Source of the DNA: Mycobacterium sp.
GTDB lineage: Bacteria; Actinomycetota; Actinomycetes; Mycobacteriales; Mycobacteriaceae
DNA: 64,000 nt
NCBI GenBank assembly: GCA_020438865.1
Contig: JAGQTU010000001.1
Location: forward strand, 131,040 to 195,039
Reading direction: 5' to 3'
Shown in pieces: positions 43,200 to 52,387 of the stretch. Within the stretch, counting starts at the first letter, position 1, and every line of letters begins with the position of its first letter. Below the pieces are notes generated by a model. The model was not told where the DNA came from and made no database searches. It worked only from the letters and a program-made list of their open reading frames with translations. Made by a program: the position numbers and the translations under genes.

Positions 43200-44696
43200 C
43201 TATTGCGGCACTCTGGCCGCACTTCGTCGCCCAATGGGCACCCGCAGCACTACATCGGTGCCGCCACCGGGGACGTCATGCATTCCCAGCGACCCGTCGA
43301 GTTCGGCCGATACCAGCGTCCGGACGATCTGCAGTCCGAGTTGGTCGGACTTTTCCAGGCTGAACCCGTCGGGCAGCCCGCGCCCGTCGTCGTGGACCAC
43401 GACGTCGAGCCAGCGGGCCGAGCGTTCGGCCCGGATGGTGACGCAGCCGCCCTTGGCCGACGGGTCGAAAGCGTGCTCGATGGCGTTCTGCACCAACTCG
43501 GTCACCACCATCACCAGCGCGGTCGCCCGGTCGGCGTCCAGCACCCCCAGCGCGCCTTCCCGGCGGATCCGGATCGGGGTGTCCACCCGGGCGACGTCGT
43601 TCATGATCGGCAGGATCCGGTCGATGACCTCGTCGAGGTTGACCTCCTCGTCGACAGACATCGACAACGCCTCGTGCACCTGGGCGATCGAGGCCACCCG
43701 GCGCACCGACTCCATCAGCGCCTCCCGGCCCTCGGCGTTGTTGGTCCGGCGGGCCTGCAGCCGCAGCAGGGCGGCCACGGTCTGCAGGTTGTTCTTCACC
43801 CGGTGGTGGATCTCCCGGATGGTGGCGTCCTTGGACAGCAGCGCCCGGTCCCGCCGCTTGACCTCGGTGACGTCGCGGATCAGCAGCGCCGCCCCGGCCG
43901 GCGCGCCATGCACCACCAGCGGCATCGTCCGGAACAGCACGGCCGCTCCCCCGGCGTCGACCTCCATCCGCATGCTGGCCCCGCCGGTCAGCGACTCGCG
44001 GATGTGCTCGGCCAGTTCCTGCGCCTCGAACGGGTCGGAAATCAGTGGGCGGGTGACGGCGACCAGGTTGTGGCCCTCCAACTCCGAGGTGAGCCCCATC
44101 CGGTGGTACGCCGACAGCGCGTTGGGGCTGGCGAAGACCACCACCCCGTCGACGTCGAGGCGGATGAAGCCGTCGCCGACCCGCGGACTGGACCGCGACA
44201 TCGCCAGGTCGCCGATATTGGGAAACGTGCCCTCGGTCAGCATGTGCTGCAGGTTGGCGGCGCAGTCCAGGTAGGCCCGCTCCAGGGGGGACGAGGTGCG
44301 CCGCTCGGCCACGGCCGTCTGGTGGGTCAGCACCGCCACCACCTGGTTGTCGTAGCGGACGGGCACCGCTTCGACGTTCAGGCCGCGCTCGCGCAGCGAC
44401 GGGTCGCTCTCGCCGCGGCCGATGGCGCCCGAGGTGAAGGCGGCGGTCACCAGCGGCAGATCGCCGGCCGCGACCAGGGTGCCGACGGCATCGGTGATCA
44501 GCACGGTCGGGGCGGTGTTGGGCCGGCACTGGGCGACGCACACCAGCGCACCGTCGTCGCGGGCCACCCACATCAGGTAGTCGGCGAAGGACAGGTCGGC
44601 GAGCAACTGCCACTCGCCCACCACCGCGTGCAGGTGGTCCACCGCGTTGCCGGGCAACATCGTGTGCTCGGCCAGGAGCTCACCGAGGGTGGACAC
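43200..44696 (-). CDS. pdtaS: Sensor histidine kinase PdtaS
   Basis: A 498-residue soluble histidine kinase. The N-terminal half holds a GAF-like domain (about 15-150) and a PAS domain (about 175-285). The phospho-accepting histidine is in IREIHHRVKNNLQT of a HisKA_2 helix (about 305), followed by an ATPase domain with VTELVQNAIEHAF and DDGRGLP. PdtaS phosphorylates PdtaR, an RNA-binding antiterminator encoded elsewhere, and works in metal, nitric oxide and cyclic-di-GMP sensing in M. tuberculosis. It lies five bases after the biotinyl-protein gene on the same strand. Confidence 0.95.
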   Translation of the reverse strand: MSTLGELLAEHTMLPGNAVDHLHAVVGEWQLLADLSFADYLMWVARDDGALVCVAQCRPNTAPTVLITDAVGTLVAAGDLPLVTAAFTSGAIGRGESDPSLRERGLNVEAVPVRYDNQVVAVLTHQTAVAERRTSSPLERAYLDCAANLQHMLTEGTFPNIGDLAMSRSSPRVGDGFIRLDVDGVVVFASPNALSAYHRMGLTSELEGHNLVAVTRPLISDPFEAQELAEHIRESLTGGASMRMEVDAGGAAVLFRTMPLVVHGAPAGAALLIRDVTEVKRRDRALLSKDATIREIHHRVKNNLQTVAALLRLQARRTNNAEGREALMESVRRVASIAQVHEALSMSVDEEVNLDEVIDRILPIMNDVARVDTPIRIRREGALGVLDADRATALVMVVTELVQNAIEHAFDPSAKGGCVTIRAERSARWLDVVVHDDGRGLPDGFSLEKSDQLGLQIVRTLVSAELDGSLGMHDVPGGGTDVVLRVPIGRRSAARVPQ

Positions 44697-44701
44697 TCCA
44701 G

Positions 44702-44917
44702 CTAGTCGATGACCGCGATGAGGTCGCCGGCCTGGATCACGTCACCCACCGAGACGCTGACCTCGGTGATCGTGCCCGCCACCTCGGCCAGCACCGGGAT
44801 CTCCATCTTCATCGATTCGAGCAGCACCAGGGTGTCGCCCTGGCCGATCTGGTCTCCCTTGCTGACCACGACCTCGAGCACACTGGCCACGATCTCGGCG
44901 CGAACATCCTCGGCCAT
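44702..44917 (-). CDS. Biotinylated single-domain protein TB7.3 (Rv3221c type)
   Basis: A 71-residue biotinyl/lipoyl attachment domain. The modified lysine is in ESMKMEIP, a variant of the usual AMKM loop, flanked by paired strands ending VIQAGDLIAVID. It would be a biotin carrier, but its carboxylase partner is not encoded here. The ATG at 44917 (MAEDV) has AGGGTGG upstream. A longer frame lacks support. It lies five bases upstream of pdtaS, so the two are co-transcribed. Confidence 0.93.
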   Translation of the reverse strand: MAEDVRAEIVASVLEVVVSKGDQIGQGDTLVLLESMKMEIPVLAEVAGTITEVSVSVGDVIQAGDLIAVID

Positions 44918-45048
44918 TTCCACCCTCACTCTTGGCGCTGCTCCATCGAACACTTGGTGCCGCTCTATCGAACCACAACACCGGGTGGTCAGGCCGTCGT
45001 TGGGGCCGTGAGAGACTGTGGGCAACAGTTCGACGACGGAGGTAGACC

Positions 45049-45138
45049 ATGGCCAAGCGTGGCCGCAAGAAGAGGGACCGCAAGCACAGCAAGGCCAATC
45101 ACGGCAAGCGGCCCAACGCCGGCAGCAAGGCCGGCTAG
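45049..45138 (+). CDS. Ribosomal protein bL37 (actinobacterial 50S micropeptide)
   Basis: A 29-residue, extremely basic peptide (begins MAKRGRKKRDRKHSKANHGK, then RPNAGSKAG). It matches the short protein bL37 seen in mycobacterial 50S ribosome structures, where it sits in rRNA near the peptidyl-transferase side. GGAGG lies seven to eleven bases before the ATG. The gene is easily missed because of its length. It is divergent from TB7.3, and its TAG overlaps the stop of the convergent rshA in a shared CTAG. The C-terminus here is a few residues longer than the form I recall. Confidence 0.9.
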   Translation: MAKRGRKKRDRKHSKANHGKRPNAGSKAG

Positions 45139-45428
45139 CCGCGCCGGATGATCGTCGTGCGGCTGATCTCCAGCCGCACCCGCTCCAGCAGGTACTGCGG
45201 AGCCTTCTCGCCGCTGCACTTGGTGGCGATCAGCTTCTTGATCCGTTCCTCCAGGCCGTAATGGCGCAGGCAGGTCGGGCACTCGTCGAGGTGCTGCTGG
45301 AGCCGTTCCCGGGTCTCGGCGGTCACCTCGCCGTCGAGCAGCAGCGAAACCTCGGCGACCACCGCCGCGCACTCCGGATGGTCGGGATCGACGGGGCCGA
45401 CCGGGGGACGCCAGTTCTCGTCGCTCAT
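45135..45428 (-). CDS. rshA: RshA, zinc-associated anti-sigma factor for SigH
   Basis: A 97-residue ZAS-type anti-sigma factor that holds SigH inactive until oxidised or phosphorylated. The zinc/redox motif H-x3-C-x2-C reads HLDECPTC (about residues 45-52). It is coupled to sigH by an ATGA overlap (sigH stop, rshA start) and ends in the CTAG shared with bL37. Heat or disulfide stress would release SigH, which then drives its own operon. Confidence 0.95.
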   Translation of the reverse strand: MSDENWRPPVGPVDPDHPECAAVVAEVSLLLDGEVTAETRERLQQHLDECPTCLRHYGLEERIKKLIATKCSGEKAPQYLLERVRLEISRTTIIRRG

Positions 45429-46090
45429 GACGACACCTCTTCCGGCGTGTCCTCCTGCTGGCCGCGCGATCCCCGGTCGAAGCCGCGCTCCTTGGCGACG
45501 TCGGCGAGCAGGGTGCGCAGCTGGCGCCGCCCCCGGTGCAGCCGGGACATCACTGTCCCGATCGGTGTGCCCATGATTTCGGCGATCTCCTTGTAGGGGA
45601 AGCCCTCGACGTCGGCGTAGTAGACCGCCATCCGGAACTCCTCAGGCAGCGCCTGCAGGGCTTCTTTGATCTCGGTGTCGGGGAGCGACTCCAGGGCCTC
45701 CACCTCGGCCGAACGCAGCCCGGTGGAGGTGTGCTCGGCGTTGGCGGCGAGCTGCCAGTCGGTGATCTCCTCGGTCGGGTACTCGGCCGGCTGCCGCTGC
45801 TTCTTGCGGTAGGAGTTGATGTAGGTGTTGGTCATGATCCGGTACAGCCAGGCCTTGAGGTTGGTGCCCTCCCGGAACGACGAGAACGCGTGGAAGGCCT
45901 TGACCATGGTCTCCTGCACCAGGTCCTCGGCGTCGGCCGGATTGCGGGTCATCCGCAGCGCACCGCCGTACAGCTGATCCATCAGCGGGATCGCGTCGCG
46001 CTCGAAGCGCGCCACCTGCTCCGCGTCGCTTTCGGACGGGGCGGCGGTGTCGACGGTGCCGGAGCCGTCGGCGCCCTCGGTATCGCTCAT
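45425..46090 (-). CDS. sigH: SigH, ECF sigma factor for thiol-oxidative and heat stress
   Basis: A 221-residue ECF sigma factor. Region 2 spans about 35-105 ([29 protein letters not shown]), and region 4 about 145-200 ([20 protein letters not shown], then [20 protein letters not shown]). Targets include thioredoxin, mycoredoxin and chaperone genes. The ATG at 46090 (MSDTEG) matches known SigH starts. The frame stays open another 52 codons upstream through the leader, and a GTG at 46102 has GAAGGGA just before it, so a four-residue longer form is possible. It is co-transcribed with rshA. Confidence 0.95.
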   Translation of the reverse strand: MSDTEGADGSGTVDTAAPSESDAEQVARFERDAIPLMDQLYGGALRMTRNPADAEDLVQETMVKAFHAFSSFREGTNLKAWLYRIMTNTYINSYRKKQRQPAEYPTEEITDWQLAANAEHTSTGLRSAEVEALESLPDTEIKEALQALPEEFRMAVYYADVEGFPYKEIAEIMGTPIGTVMSRLHRGRRQLRTLLADVAKERGFDRGSRGQQEDTPEEVSS

Positions 46091-46241
46091 CGTGGTGGAC
46101 ACGGTCCCTTCTGCCGCTGGGCCGGTGACCGGCACCGTCAGCGAGATCGGACGGAGGAAGGATTCAACTGTCCGCTCGTCGCCCAGAAGGCACATACCGG
46201 CTGACACTCGACTCCCTTCGTCCAATCCTAGGGCCGCGACC

Positions 46242-46267
46242 AACATTCTTTTCGGGTGGCCCGTTCC
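46242..46267 (-). promoter_or_regulatory. SigH-dependent autoregulatory promoter of sigH
   Basis: On the minus strand, GGAACG (46267-46262) and GTT (46244-46242) are spaced by 17 bases, matching the SigH consensus GGAAYR-N17-GTT. The transcript would have a leader of about 145 bases before the sigH ATG. Confidence 0.75.
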
Positions 46268-46318
46268 GGTCCACGGCTGGAAGGCATAACGGGATTACCA
46301 ACCGGGTGCATTCCCGCC

Positions 46319-46324
46319 TAGGGT
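46319..46324 (+). promoter_or_regulatory. -10 hexamer TAGGGT, leaderless start of YbaK gene
   Basis: TAGGGT lies eight bases before the GTG at 46333 with no ribosome site between. Confidence 0.4.
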
Positions 46325-46332
46325 TGGGCCCC

Positions 46333-46824
46333 GTGAGCGGCGCGGCCACCCCGGCCCTGGCGGCCCTGGTGGCCGCGGGCGTCTGCTATGAGGTGCGGCG
46401 TTACCGGCACGACCCCCGGGTGGCCGATTATGGCGCGGAGGCCGTCGCCGCGCTGGCCGGACCCGGACTGCTGCCCGAGCAGATTCTCAAGACGCTGGTC
46501 ATCGCGGGACCGTCCGGGCTGGCCGTCGCGGTGCTGCCGGTGCCGTGGCAGCTGTCGCTGAAGGCCGCCGCCGCGGCGCTGGGCCTGCCCAGGGCGGCGC
46601 TGGCCGACCGGGCTTCCGCCGAACGCTCCACCGGCTACGTGCTGGGCGGCATCTCCCCGCTGGGCCAGCGCAGGCCGCTGCCGACGGTGGTCGACGCATC
46701 GGCGCTGGGTTTCGACCGGGTGCTGTGCAGCGCGGGAAAACGGGGCTGGGACGTCGCGCTGGCGCCGAACGATCTGGTTGCGCTGACCCAGGCGGTGACA
46801 GCCGACATCCGCGCCCTAGGGTGA
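46333..46824 (+). CDS. YbaK/EbsC-family Cys-tRNA(Pro) deacylase-like protein
   Basis: A 163-residue editing-domain protein that would remove cysteine or other wrong amino acids from tRNA(Pro). The family motifs are ILKTLVIAGPSG (with the catalytic lysine), ADRASAERSTGYVLGGISPLGQRRPLPTV (ligand-binding loop) and the conserved terminal Gly/Ser region. The GTG at 46333 is used. A longer reading to 46306 has no support. In M. tuberculosis the equivalent locus is annotated as two pieces, whereas here it is intact. It is followed four bases later by the SDR gene. Confidence 0.9.
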   Translation: MSGAATPALAALVAAGVCYEVRRYRHDPRVADYGAEAVAALAGPGLLPEQILKTLVIAGPSGLAVAVLPVPWQLSLKAAAAALGLPRAALADRASAERSTGYVLGGISPLGQRRPLPTVVDASALGFDRVLCSAGKRGWDVALAPNDLVALTQAVTADIRALG

Positions 46825-46828
46825 CGCC

Positions 46829-47674
46829 ATGACTTTCGCGGGCAAGACCATGTTCATCTCCGGAGCCAGCCGCGGCATCGGCCTGGCCATCGCCAAACGC
46901 GTCGCCGCCGACGGCGCCAACATCGCCCTGGTGGCCAAGACCACCGAACCGCACCCGAAGCTGCCAGGCACCATCTACACCGCGGCCAAGGAGATCGAGG
47001 AGGTCGGCGGCCAGGCGCTGCCGATCGTCGGCGACGTGCGCGACGGCGACTCGGTGGCCGCCGCCGTCGCCAAGGCGGTCGAGCAGTTCGGCGGGATCGA
47101 CATCTGCGTCAACAACGCCTCGGCGATCAACCTCGGGTCCATCGAGGAGGTGCCGCTCAAGCGGTTCGACCTGATGAACGGCATCCAGGTGCGCGGCACC
47201 TATGCGGTGTCGCAGGCCTGCCTACCGCACATGAAGGGCCGGGAGAACCCGCACGTGCTGACGCTGTCCCCGCCGATCCGGCTGGAGTCGCAGTGGCTCA
47301 AGCCGACGCCGTACATGATGGCGAAGTTCGGAATGACGTTGTGCGCGTTGGGAATCGCCGAGGAGATGCGCGCGGCGGGCATCGCGTCGAACACGCTCTG
47401 GCCGCGCACGATGGTGGCCACCGCGGCGGTGCAGAACCTGCTCGGCGGTGACGCCGCGATGGCCCGCTCCCGCAAACCCGAGGTGTACGCCGACGCCGCC
47501 TACGCGGTGCTGAGCAAGCCCGCCCGCGAGTTCACCGGGCACAGCCTGCTGTGCGAGGACGTGCTGCTCGACGCGGGAGTCACCGACCTGTCGGTGTACG
47601 ACTGCATCCCGGGCTCGGACCTCGGTGTCGACCTGTGGGTGGACACCCCGAACCCGCCGGGTTACCCGGCTTAG
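46829..47674 (+). CDS. Short-chain dehydrogenase/reductase, HSDL2-like (Rv3224 type)
   Basis: A 281-residue NAD(P)-dependent oxidoreductase. The cofactor loop is SGASRGIG near residue 11, the NNAS motif marks the fold, and the catalytic tyrosine and lysine are in PYMMAKFG with a serine upstream (LSPP). The C-terminal extension with PREFTG-like ending resembles HSDL2-type proteins. Substrate unknown. Four bases separate it from the YbaK gene, and its stop overlaps the stop of the convergent aldehyde dehydrogenase. Confidence 0.92.
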   Translation: MTFAGKTMFISGASRGIGLAIAKRVAADGANIALVAKTTEPHPKLPGTIYTAAKEIEEVGGQALPIVGDVRDGDSVAAAVAKAVEQFGGIDICVNNASAINLGSIEEVPLKRFDLMNGIQVRGTYAVSQACLPHMKGRENPHVLTLSPPIRLESQWLKPTPYMMAKFGMTLCALGIAEEMRAAGIASNTLWPRTMVATAAVQNLLGGDAAMARSRKPEVYADAAYAVLSKPAREFTGHSLLCEDVLLDAGVTDLSVYDCIPGSDLGVDLWVDTPNPPGYPA

Positions 47675-49209
47675 CCCTTCTTGCCGCGCCCGAACCGACG
47701 CAGGCCCTGACCGGCGAAGGCCCGCATGGCCGCCAGCGCGAAGCGGTTCTGCTTCTTCGTCGACGAGTACCACATCATCTCGGACTTCTGGGTGGGCAGC
47801 CGAGGCTCGGTGATCGCCTGCTGGCGGCAGAACTTGATCAGCCCGGCGGCGCCGCCACCGCGGTAGCCGATGCCGGACTCCTTCCAGCCGCCCATCGGCA
47901 GGCCGGGGCAGAACACGTTGGTCAGCGCGTCGTTGATGTTCACCGCGCCGACCTCCAGGCGCCGGGCCACCCGCTCGCCGCGCTCGTTGTCACCGGTCCA
48001 CACGCTGGCGGACAGGCCGTAGACCGAGTCGTTGGCCAGCCGGATGGCCTCCTCCTCGTCGGCCACCTTGATCACCGGCAGCGTCGGGCCGAAGGTTTCC
48101 TCGGCGATGCAGGTCATGCTCGGGTCGACGTCGGCGAGCACAGTCGGCTCGAAGAACGTGCCCACCCCGGTCGGCTTGCCCCCGGTGAGAACCTTGGCCC
48201 CGCCGGCCACGGCCTCCTTGACGTGCCGCTCGACGATGTCGCGCTGGGCGGGAGTGGCCATCGCGCCGGTGTCATAGCTGAAGCCGGACTGCTCCTGGCC
48301 CTGCTTCAACGCGCGAACCTGCTCGGTGAGCTTGGCGACGAACTCGTTGTAGACCGGGGCCTCGACGAAGACCCGCTCCACCGAGATGCAGACCTGGCCG
48401 GAGTTGAACATCCCGCCCCAGGCGATGCCGTTGGCCGCGCGGTCGATGTCGGCGTCGGCCAGCACGATGGCCGGATCCTTGCCCCCGAGTTCCAGGCTGA
48501 ACGGGATCAGCCGCTCGGCGCACGCCACGGCCACCTTGCGGCCGGTGGCCGTCGAGCCGGTGAAGTGGACGTAGTCGGCGTTCGCGATCACCGAGGCGCC
48601 GGTCTCGCCGTAGCCGGTCGCCAGCTTCAGGATCGGCGGGGCGCCGATCTCGTTCCAGCCGCGGACCAGTTCGACGGCCGAAAGCGGCGTCACCTCAGAG
48701 GGTTTCAGCAGCACGGCGGCACCGGCAGCCAACGCCGGCACCAGGTCCAGCGCCAGCATGGCCAGCGGGAAGTTCCACGGCTCGATCATCCCGACCAGTG
48801 GGTAGGGGCGGAACACCGTGGTGAGCTTCTTGATCCGGAACAGCGGGCTGTGCGCCTTGGGGTGGCGGTCGGCGAGGAACTCCTCGGCGTTGCCCGCCCA
48901 GTACTTGATGGCGTCGGCGATGGACACCGCCTCCAGGGCGGCGTCGCCGCGGGACTTGCCGGTCTCCGACATCAGCACCTCGGTCAGGTGCTCGCTGTTG
49001 TCGAGGACCCAGTCCTGCCACTTCATCATCCAGACCTTGCGCCCGCGCGGGCCGATCGCCTCCCACTCCGGCTGGAACAGCCGCAGTTCCCGGGCCTTGG
49101 CGGCCACCGTCTCGGCGTCGTCGATCGGGACGGTGCCGGACACCGCGCCGGTGGCCGGGTTGTGGACGGTGATGGTGGCCTGATCGGACTTGGGCTCGAC
49201 CGCGGTCAT
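47671..49209 (-). CDS. NAD(P)-dependent aldehyde dehydrogenase
   Basis: A 512-residue aldehyde dehydrogenase. The general-base motif is LELGGKDP, the catalytic cysteine is in SGQVCISVERV, and the cofactor region PWNFPLAMLALDLVPALAAG is intact. The C-terminal 30 residues are basic and unusual (TKKQNRFALAAMRAF then RRFGRGKKG), possibly a membrane or partner contact. The aldehyde is not identifiable. It is unlike M. tuberculosis GabD1/2 at the N-terminus. It converges on the SDR gene. Confidence 0.92.
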   Translation of the reverse strand: MTAVEPKSDQATITVHNPATGAVSGTVPIDDAETVAAKARELRLFQPEWEAIGPRGRKVWMMKWQDWVLDNSEHLTEVLMSETGKSRGDAALEAVSIADAIKYWAGNAEEFLADRHPKAHSPLFRIKKLTTVFRPYPLVGMIEPWNFPLAMLALDLVPALAAGAAVLLKPSEVTPLSAVELVRGWNEIGAPPILKLATGYGETGASVIANADYVHFTGSTATGRKVAVACAERLIPFSLELGGKDPAIVLADADIDRAANGIAWGGMFNSGQVCISVERVFVEAPVYNEFVAKLTEQVRALKQGQEQSGFSYDTGAMATPAQRDIVERHVKEAVAGGAKVLTGGKPTGVGTFFEPTVLADVDPSMTCIAEETFGPTLPVIKVADEEEAIRLANDSVYGLSASVWTGDNERGERVARRLEVGAVNINDALTNVFCPGLPMGGWKESGIGYRGGGAAGLIKFCRQQAITEPRLPTQKSEMMWYSSTKKQNRFALAAMRAFAGQGLRRFGRGKKG

Positions 49210-49262
49210 GGCCGCTCCTCTCGAAGGGAAATGTGCCTGTGAGCGTAGCGGCCGCGGCGCGA

Positions 49263-50024
49263 CTAGAACAGGCCAACCGGTTGGTTGTCGGGCTCGGCCG
49301 GTTCGATCAGCTCGGGCCCGTTGTTTCTGACGTTGTTCACCAGGGTCGATACCTCACGCAGGTCGATGCCCCCGATGTCCGGCGGCGCCGACAACAAGTC
49401 GGTGGCGGCCGGTTCGTCCGGGTCCAGCCAGCGGTCCCAGTCGCGCTGGTCGACCACCAGCGGCATGCGGTCGTGGATCTCGGCGAGCTCCCCGACGGCG
49501 TCGGTGGTGATGATGGTGCAACTGAGCAGCGGGGCGGCGTCCTTCTCGGGGCGCCACACCGACCACAGGCCGGCCATGAACAGCGGCTCGCCGTCGGCGC
49601 GGTACATGAAGAACGGCGTCTTGCGGGCCTTCTTGCCCGCCGGGGTGTCCGGGTTGGGCTTCCACTCGTAGTAGCCGTCCATCGGGACCAGGCAGCGCTT
49701 GCCCTTCGCCGAGGCGCGGAACGCCGGGGAGGTGGTCACCTTCTCGGCCCGCGCGTTGATCAGCAGCGGGCCCTTGTTCTCCGGTGTGCCGTCGGGGGCG
49801 GCCTTGGCCCACGGTGGCACCAGCCCCCAGCGCATCAACCGGACGCGGCGGGTCGGTTCGTCGTCCGGCTCTTGATGCCGGCTCACCACGGTGGCGACGG
49901 TCGCCGTGGGGGCCACGTTGTAGTTCGGGCCGCGGGCCTCCCCCGCCGCCGTCGCTTCATCGATGGCGTGGATCTTCTCGGCGAGCAGCGCCGGGTCGGT
50001 GGTGACCGCGAATCGTCCGCACAT
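49263..50024 (-). CDS. SOS-response-associated peptidase (SRAP, HMCES/YedK-like)
   Basis: A 253-residue SRAP-family protein that makes a DNA-protein crosslink with abasic sites in single-stranded DNA to protect them. The conserved N-terminus MCGRF has the crosslinking cysteine as residue 2, exposed after Met removal, and sets the start at 50024. Other family residues are the Asn in NYNVAPT, Glu in DGYYEW and His in IHDRMP. GGAGG lies directly before the ATG. No SOS box is seen upstream. It is divergent from aroA. Confidence 0.94.
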   Translation of the reverse strand: MCGRFAVTTDPALLAEKIHAIDEATAAGEARGPNYNVAPTATVATVVSRHQEPDDEPTRRVRLMRWGLVPPWAKAAPDGTPENKGPLLINARAEKVTTSPAFRASAKGKRCLVPMDGYYEWKPNPDTPAGKKARKTPFFMYRADGEPLFMAGLWSVWRPEKDAAPLLSCTIITTDAVGELAEIHDRMPLVVDQRDWDRWLDPDEPAATDLLSAPPDIGGIDLREVSTLVNNVRNNGPELIEPAEPDNQPVGLF

Positions 50025-50068
50025 GCCTCCATGGTGGCAAACGCGGCCGACAGGGCAGGATGGGTGCC

Positions 50069-51355
50069 GTGAGCACCGAGTTGTGGGCGGCACCGCGCGC
50101 GGCGGACCCCGTCCACGCCACCGTCACGGTGCCCGGCTCGAAATCCCAGACCAACCGCACCCTGGTGCTCGCCGGACTGGCCGCCGCCCAAGGCGGTGGC
50201 GCCTCGACGATCAGCGGCGCGCTGCGCAGCCGCGACACCGACCTGATGATCGGCGCGCTGCGCACCCTCGGCCTCGATGTCACCGGCGCCGGATCCGAAC
50301 TGACCGTCGGCGGCGCACTGGCGCCCGGCCCGCACGCGACCATCGACTGCGGCCTGGCCGGCACCGTGCTGCGGTTCGTACCACCGCTTGCCGCCCTGAG
50401 CACCGCGGAGGTCACGTTCGACGGGGACGCCCAGGCCCGGGCCCGCCCGATCGCCCCGCTGCTCGAAGCGCTCGGCGTGCTCGGCGTGGACATCACCGGC
50501 TCCGGCCTGCCGTTCGCGGTGCACGGCCGCGGCGCCGTTCCGGGCGGCACGGTGGCCATCGACGCCTCGGCGTCGTCGCAGTTCGTGTCCGGGCTGCTGC
50601 TGTCCGGCGCCGCCTTCACCGACGGCCTGACCGTGGTGCACACCGGCACGTCGGTGCCGTCGGCCCCGCACATCGCGATGACCGTGGCCATGCTGCGGGA
50701 GGCCGGTGTCGAGGTCGACGACGCCACCGCCAATCGCTGGCACGTGCGCCCGGGCCCCATCGCCGCGCGGCACTGGGTCGTCGAACCCGACCTGTCGAAC
50801 TCGGTGCCGTTCCTCGCCGCGGCGGTGGTGACCGGTGGCATGGTGCGCATCGCCGGCTGGCCGCGGGTCAGCGTCCAGCCCGCCGGGACCATTCTCGCGA
50901 TCCTCAGGCTCATGGGATCGACTGTGCAGCAATCCGATTCGTCCTTGTCGGTGCGGGGGGCGGCCGACTACGGGGGTTTCGACGTCGACCTGCACGACGT
51001 CGGCGAGCTGGCCCCGGCGGTGGCCGCGCTGGCGGCGCTGGCGGCGCCCGGATCGGTGTCGAGGCTGACCGGGATCGCCCACCTGCGCGGCCACGAGACC
51101 GACCGGCTGGCGGCCCTGCGCACCGAGATCAACGGGCTCGGCGGCGCCTGCGTCGAGACCCCGGACGGGCTGGTCATCACCGCCCGTCCGCTGCACCCCG
51201 GTACCTGGCACTCCTACGCCGACCACCGAATGGCGATGGCCGGGGCCATCATCGGGCTGCGGGTGCCCGGCGTGGAGGTGGAGGACATCGGCACCACCGC
51301 CAAGACGCTGCCCGACTTCCCCGAACTGTGGACCGACATGCTGGGGCGCGGTTGA
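50069..51355 (+). CDS. aroA: 3-phosphoshikimate 1-carboxyvinyltransferase AroA (EPSP synthase)
   Basis: A 428-residue enzyme of the shikimate pathway joining phosphoenolpyruvate to shikimate-3-phosphate. The family motifs are [10 protein letters not shown] (near 20), [10 protein letters not shown] (near 95), LLLSGAAF and DYGGFDVDL, with the second domain motif [11 protein letters not shown] near the C-terminus. GTG at 50069 and ATG at 50060 are both possible. Neither has a good ribosome site. The rsgA gene starts inside its stop codon, which indicates coupling. Confidence 0.94.
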   Translation: MSTELWAAPRAADPVHATVTVPGSKSQTNRTLVLAGLAAAQGGGASTISGALRSRDTDLMIGALRTLGLDVTGAGSELTVGGALAPGPHATIDCGLAGTVLRFVPPLAALSTAEVTFDGDAQARARPIAPLLEALGVLGVDITGSGLPFAVHGRGAVPGGTVAIDASASSQFVSGLLLSGAAFTDGLTVVHTGTSVPSAPHIAMTVAMLREAGVEVDDATANRWHVRPGPIAARHWVVEPDLSNSVPFLAAAVVTGGMVRIAGWPRVSVQPAGTILAILRLMGSTVQQSDSSLSVRGAADYGGFDVDLHDVGELAPAVAALAALAAPGSVSRLTGIAHLRGHETDRLAALRTEINGLGGACVETPDGLVITARPLHPGTWHSYADHRMAMAGAIIGLRVPGVEVEDIGTTAKTLPDFPELWTDMLGRG

Positions 51356-52350
51356 CCCGATCGACAAGACACGAGTACGACGAGTCCGACGTCAAGATCC
51401 GGTCGGGCCGCGGCTCGCGTCCCCGCACCAAGACCCGGCCCGAGCACGCCGACGCCGTCACGGCCATGGTGGTCACGGTCGACCGCGGCCGCTGGGGCTG
51501 TGTGCTCGACGGCGATCCGCACCGGCCGGTCACCGCGATGCGCGCCCGCGAACTCGGCCGCACCCCGATCGTCGTCGGCGACGAGGTGGACGTGGTGGGT
51601 GACCTGTCCGGCCGGCCCGACACGCTGGCCCGCATCGTGCGGCGCGGCGAGCGCCGAACCGTGTTGCGGCGCACCGCCGATGACACCGACCCGACCGAAC
51701 GGGTGGTGGTCGCCAACGCCGATCAGTTGCTCATGGTGGTGGCACTGGCCGACCCACCGCCCCGCACCGGACTGGTGGACCGGGCCCTGATCGCGGCGTA
51801 CGCCGGCGGTATCCGCCCGATCCTGTGCCTGACCAAGACCGACCTGGCGCCCGCCGACGCGTTCGCCGAACAGTTCGCCGATCTGGACATCACGGTGATC
51901 ACCGCCGGGCGCGATGATCCGCTGGCCGAGGTGGAAGACCTGTTGACCGGTCGGGTCACGGTGCTGCTCGGGCATTCCGGCGTTGGCAAGTCGACGCTGG
52001 TGAATCGCCTTGTGCCGCAAGCGGACCGAGCCACCGGTGAAGTGTCCGGCGTCGGCAAGGGCAAGCACACCTCCACCCAGTCGGTGGCGCTGCCGCTGCC
52101 CGGCGGCGGCTGGGTCATCGACACACCGGGAATCCGTTCATTCGGCCTGGCCCACATCGAACCCGACGACGTGCTGCGGGCGTTCTCGGATCTCGCCGCC
52201 GTCATCGAGGACTGCCCGCGCGGCTGCGGCCATCTGGGCGCGCCCGCCGACCCGGAGTGCGCGCTGGACACCCTGCGCGGCCCACAGGCCCGTCGGGTGG
52301 CCGCGGCGCGCCGGCTGCTGACGGCGTTGAACGACGCCGCCGCGTACTGA
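51352..52350 (+). CDS. rsgA: Ribosome small subunit assembly GTPase RsgA
   Basis: A 332-residue circularly permuted GTPase that helps mature the 30S subunit. Motifs in permuted order: OB-fold domain (about 35-95), G4 TKTD, G1 [10 protein letters not shown]3 DTPGIRSF, then a zinc finger ([16 protein letters not shown]). The only usable start before the conserved [15 protein letters not shown] is a TTG at 51352, overlapping the aroA stop (TTGA). Translation is presumably coupled to aroA. Confidence 0.93.
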   Translation: MTRSTRHEYDESDVKIRSGRGSRPRTKTRPEHADAVTAMVVTVDRGRWGCVLDGDPHRPVTAMRARELGRTPIVVGDEVDVVGDLSGRPDTLARIVRRGERRTVLRRTADDTDPTERVVVANADQLLMVVALADPPPRTGLVDRALIAAYAGGIRPILCLTKTDLAPADAFAEQFADLDITVITAGRDDPLAEVEDLLTGRVTVLLGHSGVGKSTLVNRLVPQADRATGEVSGVGKGKHTSTQSVALPLPGGGWVIDTPGIRSFGLAHIEPDDVLRAFSDLAAVIEDCPRGCGHLGAPADPECALDTLRGPQARRVAAARRLLTALNDAAAY

Positions 52351-52387
52351 TTGTTTGAACAAGCCAACAGAGAGGCACACCGCAGGC

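Noticed and set aside
50025-50068. SOS box upstream of the SRAP gene
   Set aside because: No sequence matching the mycobacterial LexA site is present in the short divergent gap with aroA.
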